In this document: positions 47,448 to 58,466 of the stretch, piece by piece
Layout of the letters: every line of letters begins with the position of its first letter
Position numbering within the stretch: position 1 is the first letter of the stretch
NCBI GenBank assembly: GCA_018257865.1
Contig: JAEUBA010000052.1
Coordinates: forward strand, 62,001 to 126,000
Source: Stereocaulon alpinum
Taxonomy: Eukaryota; Ascomycota; Lecanoromycetes; Lecanorales; Stereocaulaceae
Direction: 5' to 3'
DNA length: 64,000 nucleotides
The notes under the pieces: generated by a model
What the model saw: only the letters and a program-made list of their open reading frames with translations
Told to the model about the DNA's origin: nothing
The model's database searches: none
Position numbers and translations under genes: made by a program

Positions 47448-48087
47448 GGTGAAAGGAATTCCGTTACCAGGACTAAGGTCTTGAGAGGATGAACGTCTAG
47501 AACCCACCCAACATATAAATGGCTGACAGCATATTGATAAGCTTTACCAGTTCATATAATGCCCGATCTATCGGGAAATTCCAAAAGCGACTGGTCGCGA
47601 CTGGTGGCGATTCGCGGTGATGGGTCCGAGAGCGTCGCTTCATAAAACAGAAACAGCGCAGCATCTGAGAGATCCGAGGTTATCGCCTTTCAAAGGGTGA
47701 GTTGTAGAGACAAGATTGCACAAGAGGCAAGTATCGAACTGTATTTGCATTGTACAGTAGGCAGGCTGCATTGACAATGATTTCTCATTCTCCGTAAATG
47801 TGTAATACCTAGCGTTGGTACAGTTGCTATCTTTGCCAAGCTTAGCTTAAGCGCGCATGTCTCACAGCCTATCCAAGACACTTGCATGCTGGGTTTCGCC
47901 GCTTCAGAGTTGTGCACGGGGACGGTCTTCGAAACTGTGTGATGTAACAAGTAAGCGAAGTCCGGTCATTGAAAACATATGAGGCTCACTCCGTCCATGC
48001 TTCAGGAAATCCTGCCGAACGTACCCATGTTTTGCCTTTTCAGAGTCAGCGATTGCCTGGAGAGACTGCAATGAATCACAGCAGAAG
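47448..48087. other. Intergenic, nothing recognised
   Basis: Upstream region of the small secreted protein and 3' flank of the questin-oxidase-like gene. No coding signal or repeat seen. Confidence 0.45.
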
Positions 48088-49797
48088 CTAGTAGGCTAAG
48101 ACATAGACTCTCGTTCGTAGGATCGTCTGGGTCCAAGCCGTAGCCTTTAAAGCCAAATCGGAATACGATGTTAGGGGGAAGTGCTTCGGCTTACCGGGAC
48201 TCTCAACACTATCGATGGCTGATGCAGAGGTTAGCTCGAGCGTATGCCTTATCGCATATGGAATGCTTACCCATATGCCCAAGCTGCAACCACATTCTAT
48301 CCTTTATCCTGAATCTCTGATCATTATCGTGCCCTTTGCAGAGCTGCTCTCCATGAGCCAGCGCCCTGACCAGCTTGCTAGCATGGCCATCATCCGGATG
48401 GTTGCGGACGCGGTCGAAGATGTCTGCCCACGAGTTCGCTGGTCTCGTGGGCTTATAATTGAGGATCTCATCTACAAGCGGTTCTGGCGATCTTCGAGAA
48501 GCGTACATGCAGAGATCAAGACGACCTTTCCATTCCAGGAGGTGGGCTTTGTTCTCATCGCTTATCCACGTTTGCTCGAGCAAACCGTCATAGAAGATGG
48601 AGCAATTGACGCAATGCATGTAGTAGAAGTCATACCTAGAAGAGAAATGAAGGTCAACTTTTGCCACTTAACAATCAAGCATGCGTCGTCAATAGACTGA
48701 GAGGTACTCCACCATACTTGACCAATTTTGGGGGATGTTGGGCCCCACCAGTATAGTACACTTCACTACTGTCAGCAACAGTTCTAAGAAACTTTTCGTT
48801 GACGTACCAACGGCATTAGTCATCTCAGCGTTCTTCTCCACTAGTTCGTGCTTTCCCACTTTCCACTGGCTAGCGTGCTTGACGGCCTCGTCAGGGGCGC
48901 GCACCATGATCCCATCACGAATCTTGTTTCCGTCATCCCAATGAGCAGCCTCACTAAGATTCTTATCTGCGCGAATTTCGTCAAGCAGGTTAACCATGTT
49001 CTTGCCTCTACCCGTCGTCTCAGCGGCTTTCTCCGCCCCAAGCAGAAACGGTCCGATCCATGAATCGTGAACAGCAGCTTGTGCAAGAGCTTCAGCGATG
49101 ATGGCTGGCTGCTTGAATTCCACACCGAAGCCCAGATGGATCATAGGGTGCAGGAATCCGGCATGCATCCGCACGAACATATCATTGGCACGCTCGTCTC
49201 CCTGGAGGACATACTCATTGATGACAGCCTCGTAGCCCTTTTTGTCGATCTCGCCTTCGAAGAATACAAGGTAGTCGTGGTAATAGCGCTCGTTGCCTAG
49301 ATACTCATGGAATTTCTTGTAGTCATGAAGGTCCTTTAGCACTTCATCGTCAACAGGCTGAGGCGGCTTTTGAGCAGACTTTTGGTCATCATACTGCTTC
49401 TGCATGATTTCAGGAGATGCGCCAAGAGCGTAAAGGGTCAGCATATGATGGGCTATGTGGTCTAGATACGATTGTTAGCGTGGCTCTCTACGTCGCGTAG
49501 CCAAGACGTACTATGAAATCCGGATGCATTGAAGAAGATATGATGTTTCTCATGGTTCTCCTGCAGGAGTTCAGAAGCCTTGGCTGCAGATTCACCAGTA
49601 ACCTGGGGGACATGGAAGACGCCAACATTGTCCGTAGAAAGTTGTACCTGTGACGCAGGCATGCTTGTGTCGAGTAAAACGTTGTTCTTCCTGATGGGAG
49701 ACGTATGTAATAAAGAAACAACACCTTTCTGAGATCGGGAAAGGCGTATAATGGAGAGGTGACTTGTTGATCGAAAAATATGATGATAGATTGACAT
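48088..49797 (-). CDS. Questin-oxidase-like protein (DUF4243 family)
   Basis: Five exons, about 515 residues. Exon 1 is 49512-49797 and exon 2 is 48808-49461; the last exon ends at 48088. Family signatures: HHIFFNASGFHNHIAHHMLT, LYALGASPEIMQKQYDDQ, GFLHPMIHLGFGVEFKQPAI, YYTGGAQHPPK, DFYYMHCVNCSIFYDGLLEQ, HLLEWKGRLDLCMYASRRSP, and DDGHASKLVRALAHGEQLC then MWLQLGHMAIDS. Proteins of this family include questin oxidase (GedK) and the HypE-type aflatoxin enzyme, which act in anthraquinone or xanthone ring chemistry. Here there is no polyketide synthase or other cluster gene nearby, so the substrate is unknown. The N-terminal extension is Arg/Ser-rich (RSTSHLSIIRLSRSQKG) and could be mitochondrial; the Met at 49662 is an alternative start. 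Introns 2 and 3 need AAG acceptors. Confidence 0.85.
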
Positions 49798-50307
49798 GTA
49801 CGAAATGTCAAGAAACAGCGGATTGGAAGGACCAGAAGTGAGAACGTTTACTTATATGCGCTCTAGTCTGTAAGTCTGCCCTACAATAGGCTCTTAGCCA
49901 CGATGAAGTTGATCAGTCGATGTCGCAGCCCGTTCCGTTCTACTGGTGTACATGACAACTGCTTACGAGATTTGGCGCTGCTTGGTGCGGAGAAATTTGC
50001 CACCAAGCCAAGGCTAGACGTCCTTGCTTTGTCATCCGCCAAAGTCCATTACCATCAGCCAACCATCGACATCCAAGAAGCATGCCGTCGTCATTGTAGG
50101 AACATTTTCGTCATAGGATCTTCTGTACTGTTGTGCAGATGTGATATCTCGAAAGCCGAAAGGCCCGAAAAGCGCGAGGCCGTGTCTTTCTGTCTAAGCT
50201 TGCTTGGCTTCTGCAGTCCACGGAGTCTAGACGCCCTGTACATCCTCAAACAACGCCATCGCTGTGCAACGCATGTCAAAGATTGCCTGACGACTTCATG
50301 TACCAAA
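49798..50307. other. Intergenic, nothing recognised
   Basis: Lies between the 3' end of the XPB gene and the start of the questin-oxidase-like gene, both leftward. A 136-residue plus-strand frame here has no protein-like features. Confidence 0.45.
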
Positions 50308-52821
50308 TCATAGATCGAGCCGTTGCTGCTTTCGCCTCTGCTGCTCTTTTGCCATTTTCTTGAACAGGGGATTGTGTTTGCCCTTCAACTCTTTGTTCCT
50401 GCTCTTGTTGTACTCAATGTAAGCCATGTCCTGACCACCACTCAAGTCACTGAGCATGCCTGCTGTTCGCTTTGCTCCCTTCTTAGCTATGCCACTACTC
50501 TTTCCCCTAGTCCCCCCTGAGCGCGCAGAAAAAAGGTCGTCATCGACCTTCTCCACATCGGCTGACGTTTCGTTCTGCAACATGACCTCTTGCAGCAGCT
50601 CTCTCCTCTCGGCCGGTGTTGCGTATGCCAGACCTGGGAGGTTCTCTATGCCTTGCAAATGAGTGATGACCTTGAAAGCATAGCCTTGATCGACAAGGAA
50701 AGCTTGACGCTTTGAAGAGTAGTACATTTCTTGCGTGTCCTTGGATACCAATGAGTAGAAAAACGCATTGAAGCCTTCGTCATTTCTTCGCTTGGCTCGC
50801 AAGATACGACCCAGACGTTGAGCTTCTTGACGACGTGAGCCATAATGTGAGGAAATTTGTATGAGACACGTTGCTTCCGGCAAATCCAATGAAGTGTCTC
50901 CGATTTTCGACAGGAAGATGGTGTTGACTAGTTCGCTGTGCTGAAAGTTTTCTAGCACTCGAAGGCGCTCGGTTTGCGGCGTACCACCGTAGATGTAGAA
51001 TTTCTTCAACTTCAAAGCGTATGCTTTCAGGGCAAAGACATTGTCAGAGAAGACGATGACTTTGTCACCACGCTTTTCATGATAATCGATCAGGAATTGG
51101 CAAGCCTGGAATTTGCGAGGGTTCATGATATATAGCAGGGCCCGCTTGCGCGAGGTTTCGCGAAGATACTCCTGATAGAATTCGGTGGTCATTGGACACC
51201 AAACCTCTGCGCACTGTACTTTGGCAATGTGTCCTTGGTCTGCAAGCTCCATCCAATTGGCCTCGTAGAGTTTAGGACCGATCAGGAAGTTAAGATCTGT
51301 GATCTTGTCATCTTCACGAAGCAAAGTAGCTGTGAGACCAAGCTTTGAGTGTGTAGCGATCGAATGTGTAACCTTTCTGAAGATAGAGGCCGGTACGACA
51401 TGGACCTCGTCAAGGATCATGAGCCCCCACTCCCTCGATTGCATAAAATCCATCATCTTTTGAGCGTCGTATGAACGCGACCTTGTCTGCGTAACCATGG
51501 AGTATGTAGAGACGATGATACCAGTATTGCGGGAAAATTTTTCCTTGTGATCCGATGTAAATATTGCAATGTCGTTTGGGTTGATATTCGACCATTTTAG
51601 GAACTCATTCCTCCATTGGACAACGGACATCGAGCTTGTGCACAGGATCACTATACCCTTTCTTATGGTGCAAGCTGCTGTGATCCCCACGAGAGTCTTT
51701 CCTGCCCCACAAGGCAGGACTATGATTCCGCTTCGAGCCCTACCGTTACTGAACATTTTGCTCAAGCTTTTCTCTTGATAAGTACGAATAGTAGTATTTG
51801 GCTTCAAGTCGATGTCTAAGTTGGCGTTGACCTGATCGTTATGAAAGTCATACTCCTCGAGCACAGGATATCCTAGCTCAAGGCATCGTTTCTGTACCGG
51901 TTCGACGCCATCCTTTGGTATCTCGACTGAATGTATGTGCGTTTCATCATCTTCATCGTCGTCGTCGTCTTCTCGGAGGGTCATGTATATATCATCCTCT
52001 TTCGCCACTCCATCTTGCTCATTTGTTGTTGGCTGGTCCGGATCTTCGGCACCAGGCCGCTGTCTTACACCAGCGGCATCTTTCGTGCCTGGGATTACAA
52101 GTCCACCCATCTTTGGGGCTTTTTCCGTTATAATACCTGCCGTCTCCCCAGTTGTCTGTGCGCTGATAATTTCGTCTTGCATGAGCTTTTGTAGCACTTT
52201 GTTATCTGGAGTTTCGAGATAATATCGGTTGTGCTTCAACACCAGTTTGACCTTCCCAAACGCTTGGGTGCAATCGAGAATGAAGCTTCTTATTTCGGCT
52301 GGTAGAGGAGTCTTCGAAAGTCGGTCTAGGAAGTTGATGATGTCCTGAGGTACCAGACCAACGGACACAGCAGCGTAGAGGCTATGAACCGTCAAGGCAT
52401 ATTCGTGCAAGAACTCTGGCCGTGAAAGCGGTTCTGCAATAGTAGTGAGGAAGTCCTGAGCCTGGTTGGCTAATGGAGAGAAGTGCTCTAAAGTGATCCT
52501 AGCCTTCTTAGAGTCAACCCACAGCGGACGGTTCTCATGGTCAGGTTTAAGACTTAGGTAAGAGAGGTTGCTGATGCCGTTTAGCTTAGCTTCGCGGTCA
52601 AGTGTGTGACTTTGTTCCTTCCTTCGGCTCTTCAGCGAGTCCGAGGAAAACGTATTAACTGCTCTGCTAAGGTTTTCGGCCTCGCTTTCACTGGCCTCAG
52701 AGCCCTCTGCAGAGTATTCATCGCTACTACCAATGCTCTGAGGAGTTGCTGCACCAGAAGCGGATCTTTTCGCAGGTCTGCTGCTTTTAGAGCTGATAGC
52801 AGCCTTCCGTTTAGACGCCAT
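50308..52821 (-). CDS. SSL2: TFIIH DNA helicase/translocase XPB (Ssl2/Rad25)
   Basis: Intronless, 837 residues, the usual length. A charged N-terminus precedes the damage-recognition-like domain (LSYLSLKPDHENRPLWVDSK, HEYALTVHSLYAAVSVGLVP). Helicase motifs: Q-like RTYQEKSLSKMF, Walker A VLPCGAGKTLVGI (about residue 372), DEVH box MILDEVHVVPASI (about residue 470), GLTATLLREDDKITDL, RED-containing loop region, IVFSDNVFALKAYALKLKKF, and motif VI AQRLGRILRAKRRNDE. The C-terminus has the conserved MAYIEYNKSRNKELKGKHNP. XPB opens promoters for RNA polymerase II and DNA around lesions in nucleotide excision repair. It is head-to-head with the DUF4748-like gene across 190 bp. Confidence 0.97.
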   Translation of the reverse strand: MASKRKAAISSKSSRPAKRSASGAATPQSIGSSDEYSAEGSEASESEAENLSRAVNTFSSDSLKSRRKEQSHTLDREAKLNGISNLSYLSLKPDHENRPLWVDSKKARITLEHFSPLANQAQDFLTTIAEPLSRPEFLHEYALTVHSLYAAVSVGLVPQDIINFLDRLSKTPLPAEIRSFILDCTQAFGKVKLVLKHNRYYLETPDNKVLQKLMQDEIISAQTTGETAGIITEKAPKMGGLVIPGTKDAAGVRQRPGAEDPDQPTTNEQDGVAKEDDIYMTLREDDDDDEDDETHIHSVEIPKDGVEPVQKRCLELGYPVLEEYDFHNDQVNANLDIDLKPNTTIRTYQEKSLSKMFSNGRARSGIIVLPCGAGKTLVGITAACTIRKGIVILCTSSMSVVQWRNEFLKWSNINPNDIAIFTSDHKEKFSRNTGIIVSTYSMVTQTRSRSYDAQKMMDFMQSREWGLMILDEVHVVPASIFRKVTHSIATHSKLGLTATLLREDDKITDLNFLIGPKLYEANWMELADQGHIAKVQCAEVWCPMTTEFYQEYLRETSRKRALLYIMNPRKFQACQFLIDYHEKRGDKVIVFSDNVFALKAYALKLKKFYIYGGTPQTERLRVLENFQHSELVNTIFLSKIGDTSLDLPEATCLIQISSHYGSRRQEAQRLGRILRAKRRNDEGFNAFFYSLVSKDTQEMYYSSKRQAFLVDQGYAFKVITHLQGIENLPGLAYATPAERRELLQEVMLQNETSADVEKVDDDLFSARSGGTRGKSSGIAKKGAKRTAGMLSDLSGGQDMAYIEYNKSRNKELKGKHNPLFKKMAKEQQRRKQQRLDL

Positions 52822-53011
52822 AACGAGCTCCGACTATTGCGAATTCAAAGTCGGGCTCAAGATTGAGAGGTAGACTTCCGGTCAGTCTTCATCAGCAGCG
52901 CCATAACAGGTGAATTTGGCAGCTTGCACAAATCCTATTCAGTGATTCTATTACAGACCTGTGCACCTCACAAGCGTCAAGGACGAAGTCCATTGACAGG
53001 AGGGTTAATCT
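52822..53011. promoter_or_regulatory. Shared upstream region of XPB and DUF4748-like genes
   Basis: 190 bp between divergent starts, the shortest shared upstream region in the window. No specific element was recognised. Confidence 0.5.
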
Positions 53012-53703
53012 GTGAATGAAGAGGTCTCGATGAGTCAATCGAGCAGTCTGCGCCAAGCCCTTTTGCCGCAGTCGAAGCTACCGGACCAATTCCGCAATTC
53101 CGTCACGAAGCTACCCTCTACCGTACGCAACCCTTCGACTCCTCAGGGAGTCAGGATCTCCGCACTGGTAAGCCTGCCTAGCATCCTGAGATTGAAGATA
53201 TGAATACCGTATGCCAGCGTCTATAAGTCCTTCTTCAATTGCTAACTATTACAGATCAGATCAACATGGTAGGTTTTACATGTACATTCAAAGTTGCGGT
53301 AGAGCTCAAATTCATTCTAGGATCGGTTGGGGCACCTTGATCGTGGGTAGGTGTCTCTATCAATTAACTATCGAAGCACGGCTAATCGATCACAGCCGGC
53401 GGAGGAGCATATGTCTTCGCCAAACGTTCAGTCAATGAACAAAAGCAAGCCCGCTTCGAAGAAGAGACGAAGCGGAGGCGATTGAAGGAATCACTTGAGG
53501 CTGAATTCCTTGCGAGTCCTCCTATCACAAAACAAAGCCACCGGAAGACACATGACCATGCTAGCAGCCCAAGCATGGAAGCGAGCAACGACCCTGCGCC
53601 GACCGAACATCCGCTCGCTAATGGAGATCAAAAGACCGAAGAAGGGAGTAAATATATCGCAACGAAGCCTTATCGATCAAAGAAGGGGGATCGATTCAGT
53701 TGA
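53012..53703 (+). CDS. DUF4748-like small membrane protein, four exons including a 14-nt microexon
   Basis: Exons 53012-53167, 53255-53268 (14 nt), 53321-53346 (26 nt) and 53396-53703 add up exactly to 167 residues. Splicing creates the segment GVRISALIRSTWIGWGTLIV then AGGGAYVFAKRSVNEQKQAR. This is one hydrophobic helix followed by a basic KRSVN segment, as in proteins with DUF4748. After it comes a charged helix (FEEETKRRRLKESLEAEF) and a polar tail ending KPYRSKKGDRFS. Each intron has a good donor (GTAAGC, GTAGGT, GTAGGT) and CAG/TAG acceptor. The family's role is unknown to me; a mitochondrial inner-membrane location is plausible. Start could also be the Met at 53030. Confidence 0.75.
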
Positions 53704-54129
53704 TCTCCCAGCTGCAGAGGGGTAGCAAGGACGGATTTGACCAGGCATAGTGCTGCGCCGAACGCAGAAAAAGCGGAAGGTTCAGGCTGCAAAGCAATGT
53801 GGAATCGAGTCCTTTGAAAGAAGGATTAGTATGGTCTATCACTATGATCGGTTCTTGACAGTCTCGTTAATCCAACCTTGGCACAAAGCATCAAATGGTG
53901 GAACAAACGGCCCACATGCACCTCAAAAACGTCCGCATTTGCATATATTCTGGCTGGATCGATAGCGAGCCGCACACAACAGTGCAAGACGCCCACAATG
54001 TCTCGAACGCCATTGCCTAGTTTATCATTGTGTTCCAACATTATCTTTACCCTAAATTAGTTGTGAGCAATATGTTCGATTGACCGGCCTATGCATGTTA
54101 GCTCGAGTAAAAGAGAAGCCTGCGAGCGG
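53704..54129. other. Intergenic between convergent genes
   Basis: Contains only short frames. It should hold the 3' ends of the DUF4748-like and small mitochondrial-type genes. Confidence 0.45.
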
Positions 54130-54318
54130 CTAAGCATACGGTCTAGGACGTGGATAACCTGCTTTTTTCTCTCGATTGAGTACGATAGCTGCTGGAGTAA
54201 ATGCGATAAGGTAGAGGGTTCCAAGGAATGCGAGGAAGCCACATTCCTCCCAAAAGCTTTTTGGGCTCAGTCCGCGGTGTGACAAGTGGCGGAACGCGAG
54301 AGCTTTCCTAGGTAGCAT
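54130..54318 (-). CDS. Small single-helix protein, probably mitochondrial
   Basis: A 62-residue frame starting MLPRKALAFRHLSHRGLSPK. It is basic and amphipathic like an import signal. One hydrophobic helix follows (CGFLAFLGTLYLIAFTPAAI) and the tail is REKKAGYPRPRPYA. Composition and layout fit small subunits or assembly factors of respiratory complexes, but I cannot name a family. The frame stays open about 90 nt upstream without an ATG (TSTPPQQKAVAESAKHAPSS), so an upstream exon may add an N-terminus. It is divergent from the CID-domain gene. Confidence 0.48.
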   Translation of the reverse strand: MLPRKALAFRHLSHRGLSPKSFWEECGFLAFLGTLYLIAFTPAAIVLNREKKAGYPRPRPYA

Positions 54319-54533
54319 GTTGACTTCGGAAACGTCGGAGCTAGGAGCGTGCTTCGCGCTTTCTGCTACAGCCTTTTGCTGTGGAGGCGTACTCGTAGTT
54401 CTTGGTCGTAGCTAATGCCGCTTGTCAACCAGGACCTACCAAACTGTCGGCAGAGTATTTTATGTATATGTTACTTGGCCCTGGGTTATTTCCGTAAAAT
54501 TCTCCCCTTGGTATCGCGAAATTAATAAGAAAA
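54319..54533. promoter_or_regulatory. Upstream region between small mitochondrial-type gene and CID-domain gene
   Basis: 215 bp between divergent start codons. Part of it may be coding if the small gene has an extra 5' exon. Confidence 0.35.
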
Positions 54534-56552
54534 ATGCATGCTCAGCTCCCTCAGCGGCCTTGGGTGTGGGACATCGTCAGCGCGGTTGGCGCGTCAAATG
54601 ATTTGCCGGCCAACGAAGTATTCACCAGCGGACTTTTCGCTTCCAGCACTCTACTAGACTTATCAGAGTCGAGACACTGGGCTTTCATACATCTGGAGTC
54701 TGGATCGTCACTTACAGCCAGCATGGCATCTCATTCCCTTGCTATCGCTAAGGCATCCTTGGCTGCTGGCTTAATTCGCCCAGATCCAACTGCAATACCA
54801 AAATCGGAAGTCACTCACTTTTATGTCACATTAGAGGCAATGCTAAGGCAGTGCTCAACGAAGAACATCCAGGTTTGAAGGCTTACCCCACATGGGTGAT
54901 GTGATGGCTAAACGGAAACCTGAGAACAGCTATGTAAAGATTGGCTATTGAAGAACATTGTTCCATCTACAGCCCGGATTAATGCCATTGGGAAATATTT
55001 TGTGGCCCTTTCTGCGTCATTCAAGAAGTCTGTGGAGGGAGACGAGTTGGCCCCAAATAATGAAGAGGGTCCCTCTGGTCGACGAAGACAGCTGTACATT
55101 CTGTACCTTTTGAACGACCTACTTCATCACACAAAATATCATTCGGGATCATCCTTAGCGCAATCTACTTTGACTGTGGGCCTCCAGTCGCATCTTACAA
55201 CCCTTTTAGGACACGCTTCTGCCTATAACCCGGACGTGTATGCTAGCCAGCATAGGAAGATCCAAGGATTGCTTGACATCTGGGAAAGTAATGGCTACTA
55301 TCAGTCTTCTCATGTTGGACTGTTACGGGACACCGTATTGAATGCCGCCAAACTTGGTTTTACGAAGAATGACGGCGAAACGAAATCATCCAATAGCGTT
55401 GGAAATGAAGCTTTCGGAGAAGAGCGAAGAGGGGCGCCCTACACTATGCCAGCGTCTCATGGTGACCTATCGACACCCTTCTATGATCTACCTGCCGGGA
55501 ATCTACTACCTCATATATTACCCAATTCAGCAACCCCTATCAATCCTCAGCTTGTGAAGCCGTTGCAGTTCGTGGCTGGCCCAGCAGATGCAAGCTTGGC
55601 GACCGCAGTCAATAATTTTCTACAAAAAGTTGAGTCACTCGATGGTATGAGCTTTGGGGATGAGGCAAAAATTATGGATCTGGATGAGCTGGGTCAGTCT
55701 GTGCTACGGGATGACATCACAGGGGACGTTCTTGAGGGTGAGGGATATTATGGATGGTCCAGAGCATTCTGTGAGAGAATGAAGAGGAGGGGAGAAGGGG
55801 TTGAAGACTTCACAAAAGTTGCCAGGCGAGACACCAGTACGGATAGAAGCCTAAGTCCGCGCAAAAGAAGAAGATACAGTGATTCCGGTAGCAGTCGGAA
55901 CAGAGGCAGAAGTCGATCAAGCTCCGTGGGCCCAAGAGAAGGTACAAGATATTGGAATGAGAAGCGGTCATTGTCGAGATCGAGGAGTGGGTCGAGAGAC
56001 AAAAGGCAGTATCGCAGCCTCCGCAGCCGTTCCCGGTCCATATCAAGATCGGCGTCTTACTCACCACCGCAAACAATGCCGGCGTTCCAGCAACCTGTTT
56101 CAGTAATTCACACTCAGCCGTCCTTCCAAAACCCTCCGCAAGGTCCCTCCCCACCACCGCCACCTTTCCCACATGCTTTTTCGCAGAATTTCCCCCTTAG
56201 TCCTGGCGGAGTTCCAATTCCGCCTCCTCCACCTCCAAACTATCAAGGCCAATGGCCACCCCCTCCACCACCATTGCCTAACCCCAGCGCGACTATCCCT
56301 CCGAACTTCGCACCCATACCACCGCCGCCGACAGGACCTAGAGTCTATCACAACCAGGGTCCACCTTCATTTCCGCCAGGGCCTCAATCAAACTTTCAGG
56401 GTCAAATGCAACAGCATCCTGGCGCTTGGGGTCAGCCTCCTCCAAGCGGCGGCTACTCGCAAAGGGTCCGTGACCGGGCGGCGCCGCCTTTCAACGGGAA
56501 TAGTCCGAATGGTAGAGGTAGGGGCTTTGGCCGAGGAAGTTGGGGCAGATAG
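54534..56552 (+). CDS. CID (RPR) domain protein with RS-rich and proline-rich tail, CHERP/SR140-like
   Basis: Two exons (54534-54872, 54930-56552), 653 residues. After an N-terminal segment with HFYVTLEAMLRQCSTKNIQ, the splice joins LCKDWLLKNIVPSTARINAI. The CID-type helical domain continues with RRRQLYILYLLNDLLHHTKY, HRKIQGLLDIWESNGYYQ and a GYYGWSRAFCERMKRRGEG segment. Then come RS-rich sequence (SPRKRRRYSDSGSSRNRGRS), a long Pro-rich tail with many polyproline runs, and the RG-rich end RGRGFGRGSWGR. Such proteins bind RNA polymerase II CTD or U2 snRNP components and link transcription to splicing. Human CHERP is the closest architecture I know. The donor is the weak GTTTGA. Confidence 0.82.
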
Positions 56553-57205
56553 CTGCATTAGACTTCTGCCACATGTCCAAACTGCAATGATCTCCCCTGG
56601 GCTTACTAGAGAGGAGAAGTTGACGCGCATGATGCGTCACTGACTTTTGGACAAGAGGTGATATCCTGGGATTCCCCGCGTTGACAAATAGCCAATTCTG
56701 TAAAGGTCGGCGCTGCTACACAGTCCGTGGGGGAAGTACACTACATTCATGACGTAAGGTGGATGACTTGCAGCAGGGAAGTTTCATCGGCTGGCGATTC
56801 TTGTTCCTGAAATGTTCCAGGCGACGCAGAGACAGGGATGTGGATAGATTGAGTGAAGCGAGTGAATTAGAGACGATCAAGTTCAGTCCTGTTCCTCGAA
56901 GGCTTAGGTGTAAGCGAGAGGAACTACTGCAGCTAGGAAGAGGGTTCTCCATTATTGGCGTTTTACAGCCGTGGTTGGCAGTGTGGGGGTTGAAGGTCTC
57001 GTACATATGTTCTGCAGCTGAGATTTAAGGCTAAGTTAGTAAGGTAAGGTAGCTCGGGTAGTTACCTTTGCAACCAACTAACTTAAGTTACTTGTAAGTT
57101 AAAGTTGTCTGGCCTAAGTTAGCTGAGAGTTTCCCGAGAGTTTCCCCTCAATTACCAAGCATCTTTACACACTTGCTCGTAATCAATAACTAATTGAACC
57201 CTCTG

Positions 57206-57248
57206 ACGTCCCCGTCCCCGTCCCCGTCCCCGTCCCCGTCCCCGTCCT
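57206..57248. repeat. Hexanucleotide tandem repeat (CCCCGT)
   Basis: About seven copies of CCCCGT, the last degenerate (cctcgt), in the interval between the CID-domain and ACT-domain genes. Confidence 0.92.
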
Positions 57249-57593
57249 CGTAATACACTCTCAACATCCTCCGACATCTTTAAGCCTTAGTTCTAGCCTG
57301 TCATCTCAGGCATGGTCTACCTTAAGTAACTACCTTAGGGCCAATGGATGTCTTCGGCGCTGCCCAACATCCGCTAACACTCTCACCTAGACCTAGGGCA
57401 CATGACTCCCCAGCCCCCAGCCCAGCACCCTCAACTTCCGACCCCATATCAGAGTTTTCTCGCTTGTGTCATTTTAAGGTACGAATGCTTGAGGAACGCA
57501 TCCGCGAGAGGGAGAGCAGCCAATTCGCGAATCGATATCAACCACGGGCACCTTTGCCCTACATACCTTCGCATCCCGAACGCATAGAAGAGA

Positions 57594-57646
57594 GACACCG
57601 TCACACCGTCACACCGTCACACCGTCACACCGTCACACCGTCACAC
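57594..57646. repeat. Octanucleotide tandem repeat (CACCGTCA)
   Basis: Six perfect copies of CACCGTCA plus a partial seventh. The unit is not a multiple of three, which argues against this being coding sequence. Confidence 0.92.
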
Positions 57647-58466
57647 CAGCTTCCTCTTTCTCACTTCAGGCACCCTGAACTGCACCAATGGCGCCTTCCA
57701 CCATTGACCTTTGACCTATTCCCGCGCTAGAAACTTTCAGCCATACATCCATTCGCACCGCGCTCTACCCCATTCCTCGCCCACTCACCCACACCCTGGC
57801 CTACCCCACGCTCTGGGAGTAGCCTACGTTCACCTGCATGCGGCCACTAAAGGAACAACCTACCTGCTATCCTTTCGTGCTGCATCATGCTCAGCACGGA
57901 CTCCACGCTTCCTTGAGTTCAAAGGTAAAGCACGCAATGTTTTCTTTCGTACATTCATCATAGCCTTGGTCTTATACTGTGGGAAACACCCCACTGTCTG
58001 CTACATTTGCTACAGGTGCTACAAGCGTGACTATTCTGCACTTATTACATCCCAATGAACCAGCCGTGTCTATGCTCGCTTCAGCTTTCGATAACATCCC
58101 GATGACACCATCTGCCTAGCACCCTCTATCCGCTTACTCAAAGCATATTCATGTCTGAGCGCTCTTCAGCCGTATTCCTACTGATCCTGTTCCCAAATGC
58201 TGTGCTGTCTAGCCTCTTAGTGCGAAGTGGGCCTCGTGCATGGGAACAGGAATGTCCTGTAGAATGCTGACATTTTACCGTCCGCCCACTGGAATTGCTA
58301 CTGAAAAAGCACTCACAATACCTATGCTGTGACCTCGCTACTGTCAACGCCGAGAAGGTCCTGTCCACACCAAGAATATTAATCATTTTAACATCACACA
58401 GTCTCCCTTTCATGATCCTTCACTATCATCACCCCTCTCGCAACATCCGCTAACCGCAACTTCAAC

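Larger units (their letters stand above)
56553..58466. other. Repeat-bearing intergenic interval of 1.9 kb
   Basis: No convincing gene. At 57025-57130 there are many TAAGTTA/GGTAG-type words; related words in inverted orientation recur at about 57317-57340 (ctaccttaagtaactacctt). Two short tandem repeats lie between and after them. A plus-strand frame at 57344-57730 covers the octamer repeat and looks like chance. Confidence 0.45.

Noticed and set aside
48088..49797. Secondary-metabolite gene cluster around the questin-oxidase-like gene
   Set aside because: None of the neighbours (XPB, a small secreted protein, an acidic protein) is a polyketide or tailoring enzyme.
49903..50313. 136-residue plus-strand frame between XPB and the questin-oxidase-like gene
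   Set aside because: No motif, no signal peptide, irregular composition. It lies in a 3'/5' flank and touches the XPB end.
57344..57730. 128-residue frame containing HRHTVTPS repeats
   Set aside because: It arises from the octamer repeat, whose unit is not a multiple of three. The rest shows no protein character.
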